Below are positions 14,801-25,476 of a stretch of 34,638 nucleotides of DNA, one piece after another. The position numbers were made by a program, and so were the translations under genes. The stretch is taken from contig JAEZHJ010000005.1 of assembly GCA_023436925.1 (NCBI GenBank), positions 1 through 34,638 on the forward strand, written 5' to 3'. The notes under the pieces were generated by a model. That model did not search any database. It was not told where the DNA came from and worked only from the letters and a program-made list of their open reading frames with translations. Origin of the DNA: Actinomycetes bacterium (GTDB lineage: Bacteria; Actinomycetota; Actinomycetes; Propionibacteriales; Propionibacteriaceae). How positions within the stretch are numbered: the stretch's first letter is position 1; each line of letters starts with the position of its first letter.

Positions 14801-14995
14801 TCACCGCTGGTGTTCGGGAACCTCCAGGCTCGCGCTGGCCACCTGCCAGATCCGCTTCACCTCGATGCCGGCACCCAGGGCCTGCAGCACCGTCCGGTCA
14901 CCGAGGTCGGCATGCACGACCGACTCCGCCCAGGCACCGGCATAGGCCGCGCCGAGGATGGCGCGCAGCCTTACCCAGAGTTCGGTTTCGCGCAT
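14801..14995 (-). CDS. DUF3046 protein
   Basis: 64-residue conserved actinobacterial protein of unknown function, found between clgR and recA in many genomes. It begins MRETELWVRLRAILG and has the WAESVV/ LGDRTVLQALGAG core of the family, followed by a short polar end (PEHQR). No membrane segment or known catalytic motif is visible. It starts 8 nt after the clgR stop and is expected to share its transcript. Confidence 0.9.
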   Translation of the reverse strand: MRETELWVRLRAILGAAYAGAWAESVVHADLGDRTVLQALGAGIEVKRIWQVASASLEVPEHQR

Positions 14996-15003
14996 CCGCC
15001 GGA

Positions 15004-15309
15004 TCAGGCGGCTGCGACGGTCTCGCTGCGCACCGGCAGCTGGGTGACGCCACGGCGGGCATCGATGTGGTCACTGACCAGACGCAGCAGGCTCGACAGC
15101 GGGACCCCCAGGGCGCCGCAGATCGCGTTCAGCAGCTCGCTGGAGGCTTCCTTCTGGCCGCGCTCGATCTCGGAGAGGTAGCCGAGGCTGACCCGGGCCT
15201 GGGCCGATACCTCGCGCAGGGTGAGCTTCTCGGCAGTCCGCAGTTCGCGAAGCGCTTCACCAAGCGCCTCACGCATCAGCACCGGACGATCCGGAAGGGT
15301 TGTCACCAT
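15004..15309 (-). CDS. clgR: XRE-family regulator, ClgR-like
   Basis: 101-residue helix-turn-helix regulator. The HTH spans about residues 20-75 (TLREVSAQARVSLGYLSEIERGQKEASSELL), with the typical YLSEIERGQKE recognition region of ClgR, the activator of clp protease and other stress genes in actinobacteria. The position (cinA-clgR-DUF3046-recA) supports this. The short tail ends TVAAA; an Ala-Ala end is a type recognised by Clp proteases, and ClgR is known to be a Clp substrate. There is no good ribosome binding site; a minus-10 lies 6 nt before the ATG, suggesting a leaderless message. Confidence 0.88.
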   Translation of the reverse strand: MVTTLPDRPVLMREALGEALRELRTAEKLTLREVSAQARVSLGYLSEIERGQKEASSELLNAICGALGVPLSSLLRLVSDHIDARRGVTQLPVRSETVAAA

Positions 15310-15315
15310 GGGTGC

Positions 15316-15321
15316 ACTCTA
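15316..15321 (-). promoter_or_regulatory. Minus-10 of a predicted leaderless clgR promoter
   Basis: TAGAGT on the minus strand stands 6 nt before the clgR ATG, the same geometry as at lexA. The minus-35 region is not convincing, as would suit an activated promoter. Confidence 0.45.
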
Positions 15322-15380
15322 CCTGTCGGGGGGAAGGGAGTCTGGACGCTGGTACAACACCACGCCGGGCGTCATTGTTC

Positions 15381-15893
15381 CTAGCCCGTGGCGGCTGCCG
15401 GGTCACCCACCAGGCGCTCGGCAAGCAGCTCCAGCACAGCCTCGACGGTCTTCGCCCGGACGGCGCCGCGGTCACCGCTGAAGCCGCAGAGCCGGGCCGT
15501 CGCACAGTCGGGGCCGACCACCGCCACCCAGACCGTGCCGGGTGGGTGGCCCTCCTGCGGGTCGGGGCCGGCGACGCCGGTGGTCGCGATCCCCCAATCC
15601 GCTCCGGTCGCCTCCCGGACGCCGCCCGCCATCGCCACGGCAGTGCCCCGGGAGACTGCCCCGTCGCGACGCAGCACATCCTCGGGAACGCCGAGCAGGC
15701 GCGCCTTCAGGTCGGTCGCATACGAGATGACGCCGCCGCGGTAGACCGCCGACGCGCCCGGCACGGCCGTCAGCGCCGCGCCCACCAGGCCGCCGGTGAG
15801 CGACTCGGCGGTCGCGAGGGTCAGGTCCCGCTGGCGCAGCAGCCCGACGACGCGGGCCGCTGTGGCGCTCTCAGGCGCCGTGCCCGGAATCAC
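15381..15893 (-). CDS. cinA: CinA C-terminal domain protein (nicotinamide-nucleotide amidase)
   Basis: 170-residue stand-alone CinA C-terminal (PncC-type) domain, predicted to deamidate nicotinamide mononucleotide in NAD salvage. Family motifs are LTLATAESLTGGLVGAAL, VYRGGVISYA, and GIATTGVAGP with DPQEGHPPGTVWVAV. The N-terminal MoaB-like half of full-length CinA is absent, as is common in actinobacteria. GTG 15893 is the only plausible start; it overlaps pgsA by 23 nt. Longer reading upstream is antisense-like Pro/Cys-rich sequence from the pgsA frame shift and was excluded. Confidence 0.92.
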   Translation of the reverse strand: MIPGTAPESATAARVVGLLRQRDLTLATAESLTGGLVGAALTAVPGASAVYRGGVISYATDLKARLLGVPEDVLRRDGAVSRGTAVAMAGGVREATGADWGIATTGVAGPDPQEGHPPGTVWVAVVGPDCATARLCGFSGDRGAVRAKTVEAVLELLAERLVGDPAAATG

Positions 15894-16491
15894 GTCCGGC
15901 CAGGGCCGCGCTGCGCAGCCGCCAGGCGGCGAGCAGGTACTGCACGCCGGTGACCACGGTGAGCACGAAGGCGGCACCCATCACCAGCCAGGCCAGCCAG
16001 AACCAGAAGGGGAACGGCCCGGCGGTGAGCCAGATCGGGTAGGGCAGGAACATCAGCAGGGCGATGGACTGCAGCACGGTCTTGAGCTTGCCCCCGGGGG
16101 CTGCCGCCATCACCTCGTACTTGAGCATCTGGACCCGCATCCAGGTGATGCCCCACTCCCGCACCAGGATCAGGACGGTCACCCACCACGGCAGTTCGCC
16201 CAGGATGCTGAGGCCGATGAAAGCGGCGCCGGTGAGGGCCTTGTCGGCGATCGGGTCCCAGATCTTGCCGAAATCGCTCACCAGTCCGTACTTGCGGGCC
16301 AGCCGGCCGTCGAACAGGTCGGTCAGGATCGCGACGCCGAAGACGACGGTCGCGGCCAGCCGCCAGGACAGCTGGGTCGGGCCGGCGAACAGCAGCCAGA
16401 CGAACACGGGCACGAGCACGAGCCGCAGGATCGTGAGTGCGTTGGGCAACCAGACTGGAATGCCGCGGCTGGTCCCGGTCTGCTGCGTCAT
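15871..16491 (-). CDS. pgsA: CDP-diacylglycerol-glycerol-3-phosphate 3-phosphatidyltransferase
   Basis: 206-residue integral membrane enzyme that makes phosphatidylglycerol phosphate. The CDP-alcohol phosphotransferase motif is complete: DLFDGRLAR, then SDFGKIWDPIADK. About six hydrophobic segments are visible, the first being ALTILRLVLVPVFVWLLFAG. The ATGA overlap with the rimO stop implies translational coupling. A related CDP-alcohol transferase with another acceptor cannot be excluded, but the rimO-pgsA-cinA order is the usual pgsA setting. Confidence 0.93.
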   Translation of the reverse strand: MTQQTGTSRGIPVWLPNALTILRLVLVPVFVWLLFAGPTQLSWRLAATVVFGVAILTDLFDGRLARKYGLVSDFGKIWDPIADKALTGAAFIGLSILGELPWWVTVLILVREWGITWMRVQMLKYEVMAAAPGGKLKTVLQSIALLMFLPYPIWLTAGPFPFWFWLAWLVMGAAFVLTVVTGVQYLLAAWRLRSAALAGRDSGHGA

Positions 16492-17912
16492 CGCTGCTCC
16501 ACTTCCACCACCAGGTCCACTCCGTCCGCACTCGTGACACTACCCCAGCCCAGGGCTCCAGGCGTCGCCCGGTCCAACCCGAGCAGGGTCGTCGATCCAT
16601 CAGTCTCGGGCCCCTGGTGGGCGGCGCGGCCCAGCCAGGCGTCCTCGTCCGGCTCCTCGACGAGGAACCGGACCCGTTCTCCCACCCGTTCGGCAGATCG
16701 CCGGGCGACCAGGTCGTCGACCACCGTGGTGAGGTGATCCACCCGGGCAGCGATCTCGTCCTCGGGGATCTTGCCCGGCAAGGTCGCCCCCTCGGTGCCC
16801 TCCTCGTCGGAGTAGCCGAACACCCCCACAGCGTCGAGCCGGGCGGCGGCCAGGAAGTCGGCCAGGACCGCGAGGTCCGCCTCGGTCTCCCCGGGAAAGC
16901 CGACAATGACATTGCTGCGCACTCCGGCCAGCGGGTCGGCCGCCCGGATCCGGTCGAGCAGCGCGAGGAACGAGTCGGCGTCGCCGAACCGCCGCATCCG
17001 GCGCAGCACCGGGGCCGACGCGTGCTGGAAGGGCAGGTCGAAGTAGGAGGTCACCGAGGCGAGCCCGGTGATCGCCTCGATCAGGCCGGGACGAACCTCG
17101 GCCGGCTGCAGGTAGGAGACCCGCACCCACTCCAGTCCGTCGACCCGGTCCAGGGCCGCCAGCAGGTCCTCCAGGCCGCCGTCGGTGCGGTCCTTGCCGT
17201 AGGAGGAGGAGTTCTCCGAGACCAGGACGACCTCCTTCACCCCGCCTTCGACCAGCCAGCGAGCCTCGGCGACGATCTCGTCGATCGGGCGCGACAGGTA
17301 GGAGCCACGGAAGCTCGGGATCGCGCAGAAGGCGCAGCGCCGGTCGCAGCCGGAGGCGATCTTCAGGGGTGCGGTGGGCCGGCCGTCCAGCCGCTTGCGC
17401 AGCACCGGCGGCCCGCTCGCGGGGAAGACCCCCAGGCTGCTCCCGTGCCCGGGGACCGCCAGCCGGCCGGCGGCCGAGGGACGGGCGACCGGGGTGACCG
17501 GCAGCAGGGTGCGGCGGTCCCGCGGGGTGTGCGCGTGGTGAACCTCGCCGGCCAGGATCGAGCGCAGCCGCGACGAGATGTCGGCGTAGTCGTCGAAGCC
17601 AAGGACGGCGTCCGCCTCCGGCAGTTCCCGCGCCAGGTCGGCGCCGTAGCGCTCGGCCATGCAGCCCACCGCGACCACCGACCGCACGACGCCGTCCTGC
17701 TTGAGGTCGGCCGCGGCCAGCACCGTGTCGATGGAGTCCTTCTTGGCGGCATCGATGAACCCGCAGGTGTTCACCACGACGATGGTGGCCGCCTCCGGGT
17801 CGTCGACCAGGGAGAACCCGCCTTCCGCCAGCCGGCCGGCAAGCTCCTCGGAATCGACCTCGTTGCGGGCACAGCCCAGCGAGGCGATATGGACGGCCGG
17901 TTGCGAAGTCAT
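16488..17912 (-). CDS. rimO: Ribosomal protein S12 methylthiotransferase RimO
   Basis: 474-residue radical-SAM enzyme that methylthiolates an aspartate of ribosomal protein S12. Cys14 (SLGCARNEVDSE), Cys50 (VNTCGFI) and Cys84 (VGCMAERY) bind the auxiliary cluster; Cys189-x3-Cys193-x2-Cys196 (GCDRRCAFC) binds the radical-SAM cluster. The sequence SLGCARN and FIDAAKK separates RimO from MiaB. A ~45-residue Pro/Gly-rich insertion (about 135-180) lies between the two domains. A TRAM domain is at the C-terminus. It starts at ATG 17912, 32 nt after the ftsK stop. Confidence 0.96.
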   Translation of the reverse strand: MTSQPAVHIASLGCARNEVDSEELAGRLAEGGFSLVDDPEAATIVVVNTCGFIDAAKKDSIDTVLAAADLKQDGVVRSVVAVGCMAERYGADLARELPEADAVLGFDDYADISSRLRSILAGEVHHAHTPRDRRTLLPVTPVARPSAAGRLAVPGHGSSLGVFPASGPPVLRKRLDGRPTAPLKIASGCDRRCAFCAIPSFRGSYLSRPIDEIVAEARWLVEGGVKEVVLVSENSSSYGKDRTDGGLEDLLAALDRVDGLEWVRVSYLQPAEVRPGLIEAITGLASVTSYFDLPFQHASAPVLRRMRRFGDADSFLALLDRIRAADPLAGVRSNVIVGFPGETEADLAVLADFLAAARLDAVGVFGYSDEEGTEGATLPGKIPEDEIAARVDHLTTVVDDLVARRSAERVGERVRFLVEEPDEDAWLGRAAHQGPETDGSTTLLGLDRATPGALGWGSVTSADGVDLVVEVEQR

Positions 17913-17944
17913 ATGCCCGAATCCTACCGGAGCGCCACCGGTGA

Positions 17945-20380
<2,436 letters not shown>

Positions 20381-20477
20381 GGTCGAAGGCTAAGGGATTC
20401 GGCGGCCATCGCAGCGGCGGCCACGCCGCCCCGGGCGAAACTTGCCGCGCCGCGGCGAGCGGCCCAGCCAGGCCGGA

Positions 20478-21425
20478 TCAGCCGGCGAAGTGGGTCCAGC
20501 CGGTCACGCCGTCGCGGACCGACCCGTCCACCAGCACCCCCGGGTCACCGGCCAGCACCTGCCCGATCTCGCGCCATCCCTGTGGCACCCGGCCGGGCGG
20601 GAAGCAGGCGGCCAGGGCGTGGTCATCGCCGCCGGCCAGCACGAAGTCGAGCGGGTCGCGCCCACCCAGCGCCGCGGCGACCGCGGTCTGGGGCTCGGCG
20701 ATGGCGAGCCGGGCGGTCGCCAAGTCCACCACCACCCCGGAGGCGCCGGCGATATGGCCCAGGTCGGACAGCAGGCCGTCGGACACGTCCACCATGGCGG
20801 TGGCGCCTGCCGCTGCCGCGACCCGGCCCTGGCCGTAGGGCGGCTCGGGGACGCGGTGCGCGTTCACCACCGCCGCCGGGGACCGGAAGCCGCGGTTGAG
20901 CACCGCCAGGCCGGCCTCGGCCCAGCCCAGCCGCCCGCAGACCGCGACCACATCACCGGGTCGGGCACCGGCCCGGGTCACCGGCGCCCGGCCGTCGAGG
21001 TCACCGAAGACCGTGGCGGTCACCACGATCTGGTCGGCGCCGGTGGTGTCGCCTCCCAGCAGCAGGATCGACGCCCTCGCGCACTCCTCGCGGACGCCGG
21101 CGCTGAACTGACGGACCCAGTCGAGCGGGGTGGCGTCCGGCATCGCCAGGCTCATCACCAACCCGACCGGTCGGGCGCCCTCGGCCTCCAGGTCGGCAGT
21201 GGCGGCGGCGACCGCCTTGCGTCCGACATCGTGCGGCGAGGACCAGGAGTCCCGCCAGTGCCGGCCCTGCACCATCGTGTCGGTGGAGACCGCGACGGCG
21301 CCGGCCGGCTGGAAGACCGCACAGTCGTCGCCGGGGCCGACCACGACCTGGTCGGAGGTGGGCAGGTCGGCCACCAGTTCGGCGATCAGGCCGAACTCCC
21401 CCAGTTCGCCGACGGAGCCGACCAT
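20478..21425 (-). CDS. thiL: Thiamine-monophosphate kinase
   Basis: 315-residue ATP-dependent kinase that makes thiamine diphosphate. Motifs are VGPGDDCAVF (nucleotide/metal), STDTMVQGRHW, LLLGGDTTGA and MVDVSDGLLSDLGHIA. The start used is ATG 21425, sharing its A with the ddl stop (TGATG), so translation is probably coupled; a longer N-terminal reading is only ddl in another frame. Alone among thiamine genes here, as is common. Confidence 0.95.
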   Translation of the reverse strand: MVGSVGELGEFGLIAELVADLPTSDQVVVGPGDDCAVFQPAGAVAVSTDTMVQGRHWRDSWSSPHDVGRKAVAAATADLEAEGARPVGLVMSLAMPDATPLDWVRQFSAGVREECARASILLLGGDTTGADQIVVTATVFGDLDGRAPVTRAGARPGDVVAVCGRLGWAEAGLAVLNRGFRSPAAVVNAHRVPEPPYGQGRVAAAAGATAMVDVSDGLLSDLGHIAGASGVVVDLATARLAIAEPQTAVAAALGGRDPLDFVLAGGDDHALAACFPPGRVPQGWREIGQVLAGDPGVLVDGSVRDGVTGWTHFAG

Positions 21426-22546
21426 CAGCGCAGCTCCAGGCCCCGCTCGAGCCCTAGCTCGATGAGTTCCCGCACCAGATCGGGGTAGGCCAGACCGCTC
21501 GCCTGCCACAGCAGCGGGAACATCGAGGTGCGGGTGAAGCCGGGCATGGTGTTCAGCTCGTTGACGAAGAACTCCCCCACCGGGTTCAGGAAGAGGTCGA
21601 CCCGGGCCAGCCCTTCGGCGTTCATCGCCTCGAAGGTGCGCGTGGCCAGCGCCCTGGCGGCCGCCGCCTGCTCCTCGGTCAGTTGGGCCGGGGTGTCGAG
21701 GGTGACGTCCGGAGTCTCCAGGTACTTGGCGTCGAAGTCGTAGAACATGTCGCGGCGGTGCAGCACGATCTCGCCCGGCACCGACGCCCGCGGCGGCTCA
21801 CCATCGCGACCCTGCAGCACCGCGACCTCGATCTCGCGACAGCCGACGAAGCCCGCCTCGACCACGACCTTCGGGTCGAACTCCAGCGCCGCGGCGATCG
21901 CGTCGGCCAGCCCGGACGGGTCGTCGACCCGCGAGATGCCGAGGCTCGAACCGCCCCGGGCGGGCTTGACGAACACCGGGTAGCCCAGCGCGGTGACGGC
22001 CTCCGTCCAGCGCTGCGGGTCGCGCTGCCACTGGCCGGGGTCGATTGCGACCCAGCGGCCGACGGGCAGCCCGGCCGCCCACATGGCGCGCTTCATCAGG
22101 TCCTTGTCCATCCCGATGGCGCTGGCCGCCACGCCCGCCCCGACGTAGCGGACGCCGAGCATCTCGAACAGGCCCTGGATCGTGCCGTCCTCACCGAACG
22201 GGCCGTGCAGCAGCGCGAAGGCCAGGTCGATGTCGACGAGGTCGGTCAGCCGGTCGCCGTCCCGGGTGGCCAGTTGGGGACCGTTCGGCCCGCGCAGCAG
22301 GACGGCCTGCGGCCACCCCGAGGTCACCCGCGGCAGCACCCCGTCCACGATCCGGTACCCGGCAACCTCGGCCTGCGGTACTCGCACCCAGTCCCCCGCG
22401 TCGGTGATGCCGACCGTCACCACCTCGTAGTCGGCCGGGTCGAGGGCGCGCAGCACCCCGCCGGCGGTCAGGCAGGAGATTTCATGCTCGGAACTGGCAC
22501 CACCGAAGACCAGAACGACGGTGGGTCGGTGCGCTGTCGATGTCAT
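21425..22546 (-). CDS. ddl: D-alanine--D-alanine ligase
   Basis: 373-residue ATP-grasp enzyme that makes D-Ala-D-Ala for peptidoglycan. It begins VVLVFGGASSEHEIS, then LLHGPFGEDGTIQGLFE, the ATP-binding VFVKPARGGSSLGIS, and the metal-binding VDLFLNPVGEFFVNELNTMPGFT. GAGAGAGG lies 4 nt before ATG 22546. The family's ligase for D-Ala-D-lactate would differ at the active-site Tyr/Phe region, which I cannot decide by eye; no van-type partner genes are nearby. Confidence 0.96.
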   Translation of the reverse strand: MTSTAHRPTVVLVFGGASSEHEISCLTAGGVLRALDPADYEVVTVGITDAGDWVRVPQAEVAGYRIVDGVLPRVTSGWPQAVLLRGPNGPQLATRDGDRLTDLVDIDLAFALLHGPFGEDGTIQGLFEMLGVRYVGAGVAASAIGMDKDLMKRAMWAAGLPVGRWVAIDPGQWQRDPQRWTEAVTALGYPVFVKPARGGSSLGISRVDDPSGLADAIAAALEFDPKVVVEAGFVGCREIEVAVLQGRDGEPPRASVPGEIVLHRRDMFYDFDAKYLETPDVTLDTPAQLTEEQAAAARALATRTFEAMNAEGLARVDLFLNPVGEFFVNELNTMPGFTRTSMFPLLWQASGLAYPDLVRELIELGLERGLELR

Positions 22547-22596
22547 CGGGCCTCTCTCGGGGGATTCCCCAGCACACTACCGCCCGCGGCACCGGC

Positions 22597-23403
22597 TCAG
22601 GACCGGTCGCCCCCCGGTGCCACCCGGGTACCTACCCTCGGGTCGAAGCGTTCGGCGGGTGCCGGACGGCCCCGGATGTCGGAGACGACGGCGGTGATCG
22701 CGGCCATCATCCGGTCGGTACCGATCTGGACGGCCTCCCGGTCGGTGCGGCCGGCCAGGTCGCTGAGGTCCACCGGCTCTCCGGTGCGGACGGTCATCGT
22801 GGGCACCGGGAACAGCCGCGGCCAGGACGGCTTCTTGCCGCCCAGCAGGCGCTGCGCCCCCCACTGGCCGAGCGGGACGAGCGGGACGCCGGTGGCCAGC
22901 GCGAGCCGGACGGCGCCGGTGCGGCCGGTCATCGGCCAGCCGTCGGGGTCGGTGGTGATGGTGCCCTCGGGATAGATCAGGATGCAGGCACCCTGCCGCA
23001 GGGCGGTCTCGGCGGCCGCCAGCGAGGCGGAGGCCTGCTCGGTTCCCCGACGCACCGGGATCTGGCCGGTGGCCCGGGCGACCCAGCCGACCAGCGGCAT
23101 TCCGAAGATCTCGACCTTGGCCAGGAACCGCGGCCAGCGGCCGTTCCAGACCAGGTAGTGCGCGACGACCACCGGGTCGGCGTTGGAGACGTGGTTGGCC
23201 ACCACGACCACCCCGCCGGAGCGGGGCAGGTGGCGGGCGTCGTCCCAGTCCTGCCGGGTGATCCGTCGCATCAGCCAGGCGGCCGGGACGGCGATCCTGC
23301 GATAGGCCGGCTCGACGGGGTTGGGGTTGGCGACCCGCAGCGGCAGCCGCGCGCGGGCTACCGCTACCCCGCGGTCCGCACCGGGAGCGTCCTGGGAAGC
23401 CAT
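22597..23403 (-). CDS. 1-acyl-sn-glycerol-3-phosphate acyltransferase (PlsC family)
   Basis: 268-residue membrane-associated acyltransferase. The catalytic HX4D is His71-x4-Asp76 (NHVSNAD), and YPEGT is the glycerophosphate-binding motif. It probably makes phosphatidic acid for phospholipids, next to pgsA in function. ATG 23403 overlaps leuD by 40 nt; a later start within the first 25 residues cannot be excluded. An inverted repeat (GGCACCGG/CCGGTGCC, 22588-22621) spans its stop codon. Confidence 0.9.
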   Translation of the reverse strand: MASQDAPGADRGVAVARARLPLRVANPNPVEPAYRRIAVPAAWLMRRITRQDWDDARHLPRSGGVVVVANHVSNADPVVVAHYLVWNGRWPRFLAKVEIFGMPLVGWVARATGQIPVRRGTEQASASLAAAETALRQGACILIYPEGTITTDPDGWPMTGRTGAVRLALATGVPLVPLGQWGAQRLLGGKKPSWPRLFPVPTMTVRTGEPVDLSDLAGRTDREAVQIGTDRMMAAITAVVSDIRGRPAPAERFDPRVGTRVAPGGDRS

Positions 23404-23969
23404 GCCGGCCGCCTTGCCTCGTAGGCCTCGATCTGATCGACGTGCTGCAGGGTGAGCCCGATATCGTCCAGGCCCTCCAGCAGGCGGTGCCGAGTGTAGT
23501 CATCGATCTCGAACGGGAACACCGAGTCGCCGGCGGTGATGGTGCGGGCCACCAGGTCGACGGTGAGCTCCCTGCCGGGCTCGGCCTCGAGCAGGTTCCA
23601 CAGTTGCTCGACCACGTCCTGGTCGACGACGGCGATGAGCAGGCCGGCCTTGCCCGAGTTGGTGCGGAAGATGTCGCCGAAGCGGCTGCCGATCACGACC
23701 TTGAAGCCGTAATTCTGCAGCGCCCAGACGGCGTGCTCGCGCGAGGAGCCGGTGCCGAAGTCGGGGCCGGCGACCAGCACGGTTCCGGCGGCGTAGGCGG
23801 GCTGGTTGAGGACGAACCCGGGGTCGCCCCGCCAGGCGGCGAACAGTCCGTCCTCGAAGCCGGTGCGGGTGACCCGCTTGAGGTAGACCGCCGGGATGAT
23901 CTGGTCGGTGTCGACATTGCTGCGGCGCAGCGGGACGCCGATGCCGGTGTGGGTGCTGAACTTCTCCAT
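23364..23969 (-). CDS. leuD: 3-isopropylmalate dehydratase small subunit
   Basis: 201-residue partner of LeuC in leucine synthesis. Family signatures are NVDTDQIIPAVYLKR, GPDFGTGSSREHAVWAL and RFGDIF. Start ATG 23969 (MEKFSTHTG) is conserved; the longer upstream frame is leuC out of phase. The gap from the leuC stop is 11 nt, so the pair is one unit. Confidence 0.97.
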   Translation of the reverse strand: MEKFSTHTGIGVPLRRSNVDTDQIIPAVYLKRVTRTGFEDGLFAAWRGDPGFVLNQPAYAAGTVLVAGPDFGTGSSREHAVWALQNYGFKVVIGSRFGDIFRTNSGKAGLLIAVVDQDVVEQLWNLLEAEPGRELTVDLVARTITAGDSVFPFEIDDYTRHRLLEGLDDIGLTLQHVDQIEAYEARRPAWLPRTLPVRTAG

Positions 23970-23980
23970 GTCTGTGGTCC

Positions 23981-25378
23981 TTACAGGTCGGCCGGCGAGC
24001 TGAGCGTGCCGCGGATTGCGGTGGCGGCCGCGACCGGCGGGGAGACGAGGTGGGTGCGTCCGCCCTTGCCCTGGCGACCCTCGAAGTTGCGGTTGGAGGT
24101 GGACGCCGCGCGCTCCCCGGGGGTGAGCTGGTCGGGGTTCATGCCCAGGCACATCGAGCACCCGGCGGCGCGCCACTCGGCACCGAAGTCGAGGAAGACC
24201 TGGTCCAGCCCCTCCGACTCGGCCTGCAGCCGCACCCGGGCCGAGCCCGGGACGACGAGCATCCGCACGCCGTCGGCGATCTTCTTGCCCTTCAGCACCG
24301 ACGCGGCCAGCCGCAGGTCCTCGATCCGTCCGTTGGTGCAGGAGCCGAGGAAGACCGTGTCGACCTTGATCTCGCGCATCGGGGTGCCGGGGGCCAGGTC
24401 CATGTAGGTCAGCGCACGCTCCGCGGCGGAACGGTCGACCGGGTCGGTGAAGTCCTCCGGGTGCGGCACAGCGCCGTCCAGCGGCACCCCCTGGCCCGGG
24501 TTGGTGCCCCAGGTCACGAACGGGGTCAGCCGGGTGGCGTCGATGTCCACCTCCTTGTCGAACACGGCGTCCGGGTCGGAGTACAGGGTGCGCCAGTAGG
24601 CGACCGCCGCGTCCCAGTCCTCGCCCTGCGGGGCGTGCGGGCGGCCCTTCAGGTAGGCGAAGGTGGTCTCGTCCGGGGCCATCATCCCGGCCTTGGCGCC
24701 CCACTCGATGCTCATGTTGCAGATCGTCATCCGGCCCTCCATCGAGAGCGCCTCGATGGTGTCGCCGCGGTACTCCACGATGTAGCCCTGGCCGCCGCCG
24801 GTGCCCACCTTGGCGATCAACGCCAGCACGATGTCCTTGGCGGTGACCCCCTCGGGCAGCTCACCGGTGACGTTGACCGCCATCGTCTTGGGCCGCGCCT
24901 GCGGCAGGGTCTGGGTGGCGAGGACGTGCTCGACCTCGGACGTGCCGATCCCGAAGGCGAGCGCGCCGAAGGCGCCGTGGGTGGCGGTGTGGGAGTCGCC
25001 GCAGACGACCGTCAGGCCGGGCTGGGTGAGGCCCAGCTGCGGGCCGATGATGTGGACGATGCCCTGGTCCTTGTCGCCCAGGGAGTGTCGGCGCACCCCG
25101 AACTCGTCGGTGTTGCGGCGCAGCGTGTCGACCTGAAGGCGGGAAACCGGGTCGGCGATCGGGGCGAGGATGTTCAGCGTCGGCGTGTTGTGGTCCTCGG
25201 TGGCCATGGTGAGGTCGGGACGCCGGACCGGTCGGCCGGCCAGCCGCAGGCCGTCGAAGGCCTGGGGGCTGGTGACCTCATGAACGAGGTGAAGGTCGAT
25301 GTAGAGTAGATCCGGCTCGCCGGGTGCTGTGCGGACGACGTGGTTCTCCCACACCTTGTCACTGAGTGTCTTGCCCAT
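23981..25378 (-). CDS. leuC: 3-isopropylmalate dehydratase large subunit
   Basis: 465-residue 4Fe-4S dehydratase that isomerises 2- to 3-isopropylmalate. The cluster ligands are Cys347 (GSCTNGRIED), Cys407 and Cys410 (CSMCLGMNPD). GDSHTATHGAFG and EDHNTPT are also present. ATG 25378 is chosen because GGAGA precedes it and MGKTLSDKVWE is conserved. It is divergent from ndgR; the shared region contains a TGATAC-N9-GTATCA palindrome covering a TATCAT minus-10 candidate for leuC. Confidence 0.97.
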   Translation of the reverse strand: MGKTLSDKVWENHVVRTAPGEPDLLYIDLHLVHEVTSPQAFDGLRLAGRPVRRPDLTMATEDHNTPTLNILAPIADPVSRLQVDTLRRNTDEFGVRRHSLGDKDQGIVHIIGPQLGLTQPGLTVVCGDSHTATHGAFGALAFGIGTSEVEHVLATQTLPQARPKTMAVNVTGELPEGVTAKDIVLALIAKVGTGGGQGYIVEYRGDTIEALSMEGRMTICNMSIEWGAKAGMMAPDETTFAYLKGRPHAPQGEDWDAAVAYWRTLYSDPDAVFDKEVDIDATRLTPFVTWGTNPGQGVPLDGAVPHPEDFTDPVDRSAAERALTYMDLAPGTPMREIKVDTVFLGSCTNGRIEDLRLAASVLKGKKIADGVRMLVVPGSARVRLQAESEGLDQVFLDFGAEWRAAGCSMCLGMNPDQLTPGERAASTSNRNFEGRQGKGGRTHLVSPPVAAATAIRGTLSSPADL

Positions 25379-25451
25379 CGGTCTCCAGTCGGTACCGCCC
25401 GCCAGCTGCGGGCCTCTTCGCTCCCCGCCACCGTAGCAGACTTGCATTTCA

Positions 25452-25472
25452 TGATACGAGACGGCAGTATCA
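25452..25472. promoter_or_regulatory. Inverted repeat between leuC and ndgR, candidate NdgR operator
   Basis: A perfect TGATAC-N9-GTATCA lies 5 nt before the ndgR ATG. It overlaps TATCAT (minus strand, 25451-25456), a possible minus-10 of leuC. The site is well placed for autoregulation and leuCD control by the IclR-type protein, but the motif is not one I know for this family. Confidence 0.5.
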
Positions 25473-25476
25473 GCCT

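Noticed and set aside
22588..22621. Inverted repeat GGCACCGG/CCGGTGCC over the plsC stop
   Set aside because: It has a long loop, competes with an alternative 5-bp stem and has no U-run; it is probably chance in GC-rich DNA and was not called a terminator.
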